Part shown: positions 8,100 through 15,700 of the stretch, one piece after another
Numbering within the stretch: the first letter of the stretch is position 1
How the letters are laid out: each line of letters begins with the position of its first letter
Origin: Gemmatimonadota bacterium
GTDB taxonomy: Bacteria > Gemmatimonadota > Gemmatimonadetes > Gemmatimonadales > Gemmatimonadaceae
Direction: 5' to 3'
DNA length: 18,642 bases
NCBI GenBank assembly: GCA_947457715.1
Contig: CANGXK010000013.1
Location: forward strand, 1-18,642
The notes under the pieces: model-generated
Seen by the model: the letters and a program-made list of their open reading frames with translations, nothing else
What the model was told of the DNA's origin: nothing
Databases searched by the model: none
Position numbers and translations under genes: made by a program

Positions 8100-8132
8100 C
8101 CACGAGGCGCCCGGAAACCGAGCGCCTCGTGG
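8100..8132 (-). promoter_or_regulatory. Strong intra-operon hairpin between the ATPase and the permease array
   Basis: CCACGAGGCGC (8100-8110) and GCGCCTCGTGG (8122-8132) are perfect 11-bp inverted arms around 11 bases. Inside the loop, after one C-A mismatch, three more pairs can form around an AAA triloop (8112-8120). No run of T follows on the minus strand, so this does not fit a canonical intrinsic terminator. It starts 38 bases after the ATPase stop, in the only sizeable spacer (8022-8169) of the pump genes. A weaker 5-bp repeat (GTTTC at 8080-8084, GAAAC at 8093-8097) lies just downstream in the transcript. It could be an mRNA-stability or processing element that sets different levels of the pump core and the permeases. 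Confidence 0.6.
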
Positions 8133-8169
8133 CGGTACTGCCGTGTGTCCGAACGACTCGTGGTGCCGG

Positions 8170-8976
8170 TTAGTGCACGCGCTCGCCGGAAATCTTGACG
8201 GCGTACTGGGCGCGCGTTTCGTCACTCGAAATGACGCCATCGCGCAAGACGATGATGCGCTTGGCGTGCACCGCGATGTCCGGTTCGTGCGTGACCATCA
8301 CGACGGTCTGCCCCTGCGCGGCGAGCTCTTCGAACACGCGCATGATCTCTTCCGAGGTCTGCGAGTCGAGGTTGCCCGTCGGTTCATCGGCGAGGAGAAT
8401 GGACGGACGATTCACGAGGGCGCGCGCGATGGCGACACGCTGACGCTGACCACCGGAGAGTTCGTTCGGCCGGTGGTGCATCCGTTGACCGAGCTGCACA
8501 CGCTCCAGCGCCTCCGTGGCGCGCTTTTTTCGCTCGTCGGCCGAGATGCCGGCGTACACGAGTGGGAGTTCGACGTTTTGGAGCGCCGTCGCGCGGGGCA
8601 GGAGGTTGAACGTCTGAAACACGAAACCGATTTCCTTGTTGCGCACGCGGGCGAGCGCATCGTCGGACATCGTGCTGACCAGCATGCCGTTCAGCCAGTA
8701 CTCACCTTCGTTTGGCGTATCGAGGCAGCCGATGAGATTCATGAGCGTCGACTTGCCGGATCCCGACGGGCCCATGATGGCGACATACTCGTTGCGACGG
8801 ATGGCCAGATCGACGCCGCGCAAGGCGCGGACGATTTCGCCACCCATATCGTACTGTCGCTTGAGCTGACGGGTCACGATGACCCAGTCCGGTCCGGGAG
8901 CGGCGCCGGCGGCGGTCGTGACCGCCTGGCGTTCCCCGGTGGTGCTGAGTCCGATCTCGTCGAGAGTGTTGCTCAC
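8170..8976 (-). CDS. MacB/LolD-type ABC transporter ATP-binding protein
   Basis: A 268-residue cytoplasmic ATPase that would power the adjoining permeases. All nucleotide-binding motifs are present: Walker [10 protein letters not shown], a Q-loop (FVFQTFNLL), the ABC signature [15 protein letters not shown], Walker [14 protein letters not shown], and the H-loop histidine in MVTHEPD. The [11 protein letters not shown] context and the [17 protein letters not shown] stretch are typical of the MacB/LolD/FtsE subfamily. The start is GTG at 8974-8976, overlapping the adaptor's TGA (GTGA), with GGAAAG upstream, so translation is probably coupled. About 30 residues precede the ABC core. It is the only ATPase in the window, so it probably serves all six permeases, but a second ATPase encoded elsewhere cannot be excluded. 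Confidence 0.95.
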   Translation of the reverse strand: MSNTLDEIGLSTTGERQAVTTAAGAAPGPDWVIVTRQLKRQYDMGGEIVRALRGVDLAIRRNEYVAIMGPSGSGKSTLMNLIGCLDTPNEGEYWLNGMLVSTMSDDALARVRNKEIGFVFQTFNLLPRATALQNVELPLVYAGISADERKKRATEALERVQLGQRMHHRPNELSGGQRQRVAIARALVNRPSILLADEPTGNLDSQTSEEIMRVFEELAAQGQTVVMVTHEPDIAVHAKRIIVLRDGVISSDETRAQYAVKISGERVH

Positions 8977-10259
8977 GGCTTCTTTCCGGCCGCTGGCGCC
9001 TTCTTGTCTTCCACCTTCGGCGTGCGGATCATGGCGCCATCCTTGAGTTCACGGATCGCCTGATACGTGCCGGCAACGATGGTCTCGCCGCTCTTGAGTC
9101 CGTCGAGCACTTCGAAATGCCGCTCGCCGGCGATCCCGACCTTGACGGGGCGGAAGGTGACTTTGTTGTCGGTGCCCACCACGAACACGCCTTCGACATC
9201 CCGCTTGCCGACTTCCTTCGTCGGCTGACGGCCGACGGTCACGGCCGAATCGCCGTTCGGGAAGTCTTCGTTTTCACGAACCGTGAGGGCGATGATCGGG
9301 ATGCTGAGCACCTTGGTCCGCGACGCGGTGACGATCTTGGCGGTGGCCGAGAAGTCGGGGCGCGTGTCCTGCGGCGGGTTCACGAGCTCGACGCGCACTT
9401 CGTAGTCGATGGCTTGGTCGCCGGTGTTCGCGGCGGCCGACTTCGTGACCGAGCTGTTCGAGATTTCGACGACACGGCCCACGAACGTGGTGTCGGGGAA
9501 CGCATCGATCTGGATCAGGGCCGAGTCGCCGACGCTGATGCGGGCCACATCGGTTTCATCCACCTTCACCTTCGTTTCGAGCACACTCATGTCGCTGATG
9601 GTCATGAGCGTCGCGGCATCCTTGTTGAGCGTACCCATGATCGCCGTTTCGCCTTCTTCCACGTTGAGGCGGGTGATCTTGCCGCTCATGGGAGCGATGA
9701 TCGTGGTGCGGTTGAGCGCCTGACGCGCATCACGCACCGAGGCCACGGCCTGGTCGACGCTGAAGCTCGCCGCGGCCGCCAACTCTTTGTTCACGTCGGC
9801 CTGCGTCTTGAGCTGTTCGAGCTGTTCATCGCTGACCAGCATCGGGGACTGCTGCTTGATCTGCAGGGAGCGCTCGTAGTTGCGCTGCGCCTGCAACAAG
9901 CTGGCCCGCGACTGCGCCGCCTGCGCGCGAGACGAGGCAAGAAACGCTTCCGAGCGCTGCAGCGCCGCGGTCACCTGCTCCGGGTCGATCTGCAGCAGGA
10001 ACTGTCCCTTCTTCACCACGTCGCCTTCCTTCACCGACAGTCGGACGATCTTGCCGGTGACGTCGGCCGACACATCGACCTTGGTGCGCGGCTGAATCTG
10101 TCCGCTGGCCGTCACCGAGGCGACGAGGTCACGCGCTTCGACGGCCTCGGTGCGTACTTCGACCGGCTTCGTGCTGTTCTTCTTCGCGCTGACCACTGCA
10201 AGGGCTGCCACGGCGATGACCACTACGCCGCCGATCCCGAATTTTACGCCTTTCGTCAT
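8973..10259 (-). CDS. MacA/HlyD-family periplasmic adaptor (membrane fusion protein)
   Basis: A 428-residue adaptor linking the inner-membrane permease to the outer membrane duct. Residues about 8-25 ([19 protein letters not shown]) form an N-terminal membrane anchor. The first half of the lipoyl domain follows ([23 protein letters not shown], residues about 65-90). A long Gln/Ala-rich alpha-helical hairpin spans about 95-185, and the second lipoyl half contains [18 protein letters not shown]. Beta-barrel and membrane-proximal domains come next ([52 protein letters not shown]). The C-terminus is a Lys/Ala/Pro-rich tail ([10 protein letters not shown]). It starts at an ATG at 10257-10259 with only a weak AGAGA-like ribosome site, 12 bp after the TolC-like gene. 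Its stop overlaps the ATPase start. The order outer duct, adaptor, ATPase, permease is typical of MacAB-TolC-type exporters. Confidence 0.94.
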   Translation of the reverse strand: MTKGVKFGIGGVVVIAVAALAVVSAKKNSTKPVEVRTEAVEARDLVASVTASGQIQPRTKVDVSADVTGKIVRLSVKEGDVVKKGQFLLQIDPEQVTAALQRSEAFLASSRAQAAQSRASLLQAQRNYERSLQIKQQSPMLVSDEQLEQLKTQADVNKELAAAASFSVDQAVASVRDARQALNRTTIIAPMSGKITRLNVEEGETAIMGTLNKDAATLMTISDMSVLETKVKVDETDVARISVGDSALIQIDAFPDTTFVGRVVEISNSSVTKSAAANTGDQAIDYEVRVELVNPPQDTRPDFSATAKIVTASRTKVLSIPIIALTVRENEDFPNGDSAVTVGRQPTKEVGKRDVEGVFVVGTDNKVTFRPVKVGIAGERHFEVLDGLKSGETIVAGTYQAIRELKDGAMIRTPKVEDKKAPAAGKKP

Positions 10260-10271
10260 GACTGATCTCTG

Positions 10272-11789
10272 TTAGCGGATGGGACGGCCGACGGCGTTTT
10301 CGAGCGCCGCGAATGCCCGTTGTACATCGTAGACGGCGGTGATACGGTCGGTCTCGGCGCGCTCGTAATCCCCACGAGCCTGCACGAGGTCGACGATGCT
10401 GATCGCGCCGACGCGGTAGCGCTCTTGCGCCAGCGACAACGCCGTACGGGCCGTGCGTACGTTCTGCTCCTGTAAGACGACCGTCTGCTGGGCCGTGCTG
10501 AGCGAGAGATAGGCCGAGGTGACGTCGGCGGTCACCCGCAGTTCCTGGGCACGCACGTCGTTCTGGGCATTGCGCCGCTGCACGCTGGCCTGCTCGACCT
10601 GCTGTTCGCGGCGCCAGCCGTTGAACACCGGCAGCGAGAAGCTCGCCGACAGTGAGTACGGGTTGCGCGTGAAGTCGAGCGGATACTTCCCCTGAGCTGT
10701 GCGGATGGCATCTTCCTGCGCCGGCGTGAAGGCGATCGCGTTGCACTGGGCCAGATTATTCGTGAGGCCGATGCGATCGCGCACCTCTTCGCTGCGGATA
10801 CAGGAGGCCTTGGCGCCGAGCGTGCTCGCCTGGCTCTGACTGATCAGCAATCCGGTGTTGGTGAAGCGATTCGTGAAGGCCGACACGTTGGCCGAGAGCG
10901 ACAGCGACGGGAAGTACGCGCTGCGTGCAGACGCCTGAGAGCGGCGGGCCGACTCTTCGCGGGCGCGGAACGAGCCGAGCGCCGGATTCGTGCGGCGCGC
11001 CATCTCGAGAATGGCCTGCAGGTCGATCGTGGGCGGCGCGGCCAGATTCGCATCGAGCCTGGCGTCGGGGGTCGCGTCGATCCCGATCTGCTGGAAGAGG
11101 CGGACGATTTCGATCGCCGCCTGATTCCGGGCGTTCAACGACGCCACGCGCTGCTGTCCGTCGGCGACTTCGGCGCGCTGCACGTCGAGTTGCGTGCCCG
11201 ACCCGACCTGAAGGCGGGCGCGGGCCAACTGGAGTTGCGTTTGCGTCGTGGCCTGCAGCGTGTCCTGCAGCGAGGCGCGGGCCTGCGCCTGCAGTGCCGT
11301 GAGGTACTGATTGGTGACGTCGTTCCGGACCCGCTGCTCGGCGGCGGCGATGTCGGCTTCGGTCGCGTTCTGGTTGGCTTGCGCCGCGCGCTTGTCGTTC
11401 AGCGTGGCCAGCGAAAGCTGCAGATTCGCACTGACCGCGGCGTCGGTGGACAGCTGATCGTTGGTGGAACCGAAGGCCTGACCTTGGAAGAAGGTCTGAC
11501 GGCCTTCGCGATAGCCACCGCCCATGCTGGTGTTCACATTCGGGAGGAAGGCGCCCTTGGCCGCGCGGACGGCGGCGGCGGCGGTGCGGCGGGCATTGGT
11601 GGACGTCTGCAGCGCCGGATTGTTCCGGCGCGCGAGTGCCAAGGCATCGGTCAGGGTGATGACTGCCCCTGGAGTGGGGGCCGTCTGCGCGGCGGTGAGT
11701 GCCGGGGTGGCCCCACCGACTGCCAGGCTGAGCGCGAGCGCGAACGCGTGAGTTCTCATGGGGACGAAGCGGGTGAAAGACATAGACAT
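10272..11789 (-). CDS. TolC-family outer membrane efflux protein
   Basis: The outer membrane duct of the exporter, about 505 residues. An N-terminal signal sequence (FALALSLAVGGATPALTAAQ) precedes two OEP-type repeats: ITLTDALALARRNNPALQTS begins the first, and IDLQAILEMARRTNPALGSF the second. Long heptad-like Ala/Gln-rich helices follow each. The end (ERYRVGAISIVDLVQARGDYERAE) is characteristic of the family. The second repeat contains a 20-residue segment bracketed by two cysteines (codons at 10800-10802 and 10743-10745), probably in a surface loop. The start is uncertain. ATGs at 11787-11789, 11781-11783 and 11757-11759 all precede the signal sequence, and none has a good Shine-Dalgarno. 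I use the first. An open frame to 11876 overlaps the previous gene and is not signal-like. Confidence 0.92.
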   Translation of the reverse strand: MSMSFTRFVPMRTHAFALALSLAVGGATPALTAAQTAPTPGAVITLTDALALARRNNPALQTSTNARRTAAAAVRAAKGAFLPNVNTSMGGGYREGRQTFFQGQAFGSTNDQLSTDAAVSANLQLSLATLNDKRAAQANQNATEADIAAAEQRVRNDVTNQYLTALQAQARASLQDTLQATTQTQLQLARARLQVGSGTQLDVQRAEVADGQQRVASLNARNQAAIEIVRLFQQIGIDATPDARLDANLAAPPTIDLQAILEMARRTNPALGSFRAREESARRSQASARSAYFPSLSLSANVSAFTNRFTNTGLLISQSQASTLGAKASCIRSEEVRDRIGLTNNLAQCNAIAFTPAQEDAIRTAQGKYPLDFTRNPYSLSASFSLPVFNGWRREQQVEQASVQRRNAQNDVRAQELRVTADVTSAYLSLSTAQQTVVLQEQNVRTARTALSLAQERYRVGAISIVDLVQARGDYERAETDRITAVYDVQRAFAALENAVGRPIR

Positions 11790-11806
11790 GGGGGCGTACG
11801 CACCCC
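11790..11806 (-). promoter_or_regulatory. Imperfect palindrome directly before the TolC-like start
   Basis: The sequence contains the perfect 8-bp palindrome GCGTACGC, extended by GGG/CCC after one mismatch. It sits immediately upstream of the first candidate ATG of the outer membrane factor gene, where a ribosome site would be expected and none is visible. It could be a weak operator or a translation-modulating stem. It may also be chance in GC-rich DNA. Confidence 0.25.
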
Positions 11807-11862
11807 GCGTCGGGATGGTTTCAGCGTGAAAGCCGGTAGGCGACAGGACGCGGTCGGGTTGA

Positions 11863-12645
11863 CTACCGCGGCACATCGTCGCGCAGGGCTTCGAGACGGC
11901 GGGCGGGAATCGTCAGACGGAGCAGGCGACCCTCACCGTCGGACCAGATCAGGCGCTGGTCACCGCTGCTCGCGGTGACCAGCCAACGGCGCGCTTCGCG
12001 ACGTGCGCCCGCGACGGCAATCGTGTCGGTCGCGGTTTCGAGGACGATGCGCACGGCGCCCTGGGTGTTGGCGATGGGCGTGAGGCTGGGCAGGGTGACG
12101 CCCGCGCTCACCGCGAGGGGGCGATCACGGACGAGCAGGGCGTACTGCACGATGCCGTCCTCTTCCACCACCACCGCACCCGGTCGGAGCAGGTATTCAC
12201 GGGCGGCCTCGCCGGTGGCGCTCCGGGCGAGCGTGGCGAATCGCCCACGGACCCGCTGTCCACCGAGTCGCAGGGTGACATCGGCGCCCCGCCGTTCTTC
12301 AACGGAATAGCGCACCGGGGTGCCTGCCGAATCGGTTTCGAGGCGCATTGCTACCCGTCGATCGCCAAGGGCCGATTCGGACCGGACTTCGAGCGTGCCG
12401 CCGTCCGGTGACGTGATGCGCTGCATCGAGAACTGCTCGCGACCGGCGCGCTGGCCGTTGGTGAGCAGCGTAAAGCTGCCGACGTCGAGGCGCGTCAGTG
12501 CCGGTGGTTGTCGCGGTTGTCCCGACGGCGACCGCGCGGCCACTGGAGCCGCCAGCAGCGCCACCAGCAGCGGTGCGATCAACACGGCGACGAGCATGGG
12601 AGGGGAATCCGGCCGGAGTCGCCGGGGTAAACGAAGCGGATGCAT
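11863..12645 (-). CDS. Secreted protein of unknown function, first gene of the exporter operon
   Basis: 260 residues. An arginine-rich N-terminus (MHPLRLPRRLRP) is followed by a hydrophobic stretch (MLVAVLIAPLLVALLAAPVAA) and a likely signal peptidase site after APVAA. The remainder is hydrophilic, with alternating polar and hydrophobic residues suggesting a beta-rich periplasmic or surface-exposed domain (for example GSFTLLTNGQRAGREQFSM and the repeated VRYSVEERRGADVTLRLGGQ style). It broadly resembles periplasmic domain-of-unknown-function families, but I cannot name one. It contains no lipobox cysteine. The ATG at 12643-12645 has no Shine-Dalgarno. A TACTTT -10-like box lies seven bases before it, so the mRNA may be leaderless. 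A second ATG at 12595-12597 would give a shorter signal peptide. It precedes the TolC-like gene by 73 bp and may be a substrate, accessory or envelope partner of the pump. Confidence 0.75.
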   Translation of the reverse strand: MHPLRLPRRLRPDSPPMLVAVLIAPLLVALLAAPVAARSPSGQPRQPPALTRLDVGSFTLLTNGQRAGREQFSMQRITSPDGGTLEVRSESALGDRRVAMRLETDSAGTPVRYSVEERRGADVTLRLGGQRVRGRFATLARSATGEAAREYLLRPGAVVVEEDGIVQYALLVRDRPLAVSAGVTLPSLTPIANTQGAVRIVLETATDTIAVAGARREARRWLVTASSGDQRLIWSDGEGRLLRLTIPARRLEALRDDVPR

Positions 12646-12652
12646 ATCTGTA

Positions 12653-12658
12653 AAAGTA
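12653..12658 (-). promoter_or_regulatory. Putative -10 box (TACTTT) for the exporter operon
   Basis: TACTTT matches the TANNNT form of a -10 element. It is followed by exactly seven bases and then the ATG of the secreted-protein gene at 12645. That spacing would place the transcription start at or next to the initiation codon. There is no convincing TTGACA-like -35 at 16-18 bp, and the upstream gene is divergent, so a promoter must lie in this short region. Confidence 0.4.
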
Positions 12659-12701
12659 ACCGAACATGAGGCGGCCCTTCGCCATGAGGGGGGCCGCGGG
12701 G

Positions 12702-12707
12702 TATTGT
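12702..12707 (+). promoter_or_regulatory. Putative -10 box (TATTGT) for the large histidine kinase gene
   Basis: TATTGT lies six bases before the ATG at 12714, inside otherwise GC-rich sequence. As with the two other divergent or lead genes in the window, no good Shine-Dalgarno precedes the ATG. This supports 12714 over 12666 as the start if transcription begins at the ATG. No clear -35 element is visible. Confidence 0.3.
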
Positions 12708-12713
12708 GGGGCC

Positions 12714-15700
12714 ATGGTCTCCGCTTTTCGCGCGGTGCGCGCCGATTCGTGGCCCGTCGGCTGGGTCACCGCTACCTCCACCGCAATCGTTTCCTGCGCC
12801 CTCTGGCAGCAGGCGCCGGGGTGGGGCTGGCTGGTGGTCGCGATGGTCGCCGGCGGGTGGGCAGCGTGGCTGATGCCGACCCTGCGCCGTCCGCGCGCCA
12901 CTGCCGGGCTCACGGTCCTGCTGCTCGCGATCACGGTGGCCGTGGCGGTCGGCGAGACGGCCACGCTCCTCTCCGAGCGACGCGATTGGACTACCTGGTC
13001 GGCCGGCGAGCGGGAGGATCGCGCCCAGCGGGTTGCGGCCCGTCTCACGGACGTGGCGTCCACGCTGCGGCGCGTTGTCGAGGATCGCGTCGGGGATACC
13101 AGTCGCGTCATGACGCCGCCGCTCGAAGGTGCCGTCGAATCGGCGCTGCTCGTGTTCCGGGGTGGGGTGTTGGTCGCCCGCGCCGGGCAGACGCGCACCC
13201 CGATCGCCGCGGGTGAACCGGACGGCATGCGTCTCGTGGACGGTGCCTTCCATACGTCGTTGGTGGCTCGTGCGCGTTCCGCCGACGGACATCTCGAGGC
13301 GGTCGCCGTGGCGCTGATCTCGTCAGCCCCGCCGGCCGATCGATTTGCCAGACCGCTGTTGCAGACCCTGTCGGGACGTGTCGATGTCGCCCACACGATC
13401 ATCGAATCGCCCGATTCGACCAATGTGGCGCCCGGTACGACCGTCGTTATCGTGCCCGATGGCCCGAATCGTCTGGCCCGCGTGCGGGCCCTCGATTTCA
13501 CGGAAGGCGAAACGCAGCTTGCCTTGTTGCAGCGGGCGCGCGCTCGGACGACGCTGTCTCTTGAACTCGCGCTGCTGTGCATGCTCATCACCGCCTGGCG
13601 ACGACCGGCGCGCACCGGGCAGCGGGTGGCGGCGGCCGCCGTCGTGGTGGTGGTCATCGCCGTCGCACCGCTGACGGCGCTCTCGAACGTATCGACCCTG
13701 TTCGATCCGGCGAGCTACTTCGCGGCGATGGGCGGGCCGCTGACGTCGAACGTCGCCGCGCTCTTGATGACGACGGCGCTCGCGCTCGCCGTGCTCCTGC
13801 TCGTGCTGCGGAGCTCATGGCAAAAGCCATCGTGGTGGATCGCGGCCCTGGTCGTCCTGCTCGCCGGCTTGGGTGGGCCCTTCCTGCTGCGCGACCTGGC
13901 GAGAGGGATCACGCTGCCGGCTGCCGGGGCCGGCTTCGGGCTATGGATCGCCTGGGAACTCGCGTTGGCACTCGCCGGTGTTGTCCTGCTGTTGGCCGGC
14001 GCTTCGGCAGGGCACGCAGCGCTCGGGCCGCGCCGCGGTCTGCCGGCGACCGTTGCGCCATTGCTGGCCATGCTGACGGGCGTGTCGGCCCCGATTCTAT
14101 GGGATGCGCCGGGGGGGTGGCCCGCCTGGTATCCCGCCCTCTGGATCGTCGCGATCGGATCGCTCGCCCTGACGCGACGGGGCCTCGCGCAGGTGGCGGC
14201 GGCGGCGGTCGTCGCGGGCAGTGGCGCCGCGACGCTGACCTGGGGATCGACCGTACGCGCCCGGATGGCCCTCGCCCAGTACGATCTCGAGCGGATCTCG
14301 GCGATTGATGAAAACGCGTATCGCCTGCTCGAGCGGTTCGCGACCGCGATGCGCGAAGAGACTCGGCCCGTGAAGACCACGGATGCGTTGCTGCGTCGAT
14401 ACGCGGCGAGTGAACTTGCGCGTGCCGGTTATCCCGCGCGCCTCGCGCGCTGGGTGCCGGGCAATACGACGGCACCCGTGTCGGATCTGTCACTTGCGCT
14501 GGTGAACGACACCATCGGTGCGCAGGCGGTGATCGCCACCATGGCGCGCGCGAGCGGCGTGGTGGAAATTCGCGCGGTCGGCGACGGTCCCACCATGCTG
14601 TTGGTGGCCGCTGTCCCCGCACCGGACAGCGTCGTCACGACCATCGCGGTGCCGCCGCGTACGCGCCTGTTGCCGCTCGATCCCTTTGCCGCCTTCACTG
14701 GCGTCACGGGTGCGCGCGGGACGGCAGCGCCGTACAAACTCACACTGGCGGCGCCCCTCGCCGGCGACACCACGGCTCATCCGCTGACGTGGCGCCGCCG
14801 GGGTGAGGCGATGCACGGTGATGGGACGGTGGGCGAGGGCCTCGACATCCGACGCGTGCATGTCGAAGTGGAGCTGCGCTCGCTCGATGTCCTGCTGCCC
14901 CGCGGTGCCCTGCTGGTGCTCCTCGATGTGATTGCCGTGTTGCTGCTGTGGTCCGCGACCGCGCTTGCCGATGGCGCCCTCGGACGCCTGCTGCGGCTGC
15001 GACGCGTGCGCTGGTCACGCTCGTATCGCGTGCGGCTCAGTGGTGCGTTGCTCACCTTCTTCATCGTTCCCGCGACCATTTTTTCGGCATGGGCTTGGTA
15101 CCGCCTGCAGGACGATGATCGCGCGGCGCGCGAACTGCTGGTGCGCGAAACGCTGCGGGTCGCGTCGGCCGAACAGGCACAGCGCTCGATTGGCACGGCA
15201 CCGTCGAGTACCGGCGCCCCGCTGTTTCTTTACCGCGATGGGCAACTGGTCACCGCCAGTGACTCGCTGCTCGATGCGCTGGCACCGCTTGGCCGTTTGC
15301 TGCCGGTCGCGTTGGGCACTGATGATTTCGGCCCTGACGACGTGTTTACCACGCGCCACGTGGCCGTCGGACACGCGCGGACGTTGGTGGGCTTCCGTCA
15401 TCTCGAGGAGACGCGCCCGGCCGTCTTGGCCACCCCCGCACGCGGCGACGAGTTTGCGCTCGACGCACGTCGCGAGGATCTCGGCGTGCTGCTCCTGTTT
15501 GCGACCATGCTGGGCGCACTGGCGGCGCTCTGGTCGAGCGGACTGGCCGCGCGCGCGCTGGCGCGGCCGGTTGGCGCGTTGCGCGAGGCAGCGCTGGCCA
15601 TCGCCGCTGGAGGGCGTGCGCCGACCCTCGGCACGGCGCCCGCGACCGAATTCGCGCCCGTGTACCGCGCGTTCAGTCGGATGGCCGATGACCTTGCAAC

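Noticed and set aside
8100..8132. Intrinsic terminator between the ATPase and the permeases
   Set aside because: The stem is strong but no T-run follows on the transcribed strand, and the downstream genes clearly belong to the same transporter. It is kept only as a possible processing or stability element.
8022..8240. N-terminal extension of the first permease to 8240
   Set aside because: It would read through the intergenic hairpin into the ATPase gene and adds 73 residues absent from every paralogue.
12299..13657. - strand open frame (452 codons) spanning the divergent promoter region
   Set aside because: It overlaps the secreted-protein gene in another frame and the histidine kinase N-terminus in antisense. 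Its Ser/Arg/Thr/Ala composition is shadow-like, and it would leave no room for the divergent promoters.
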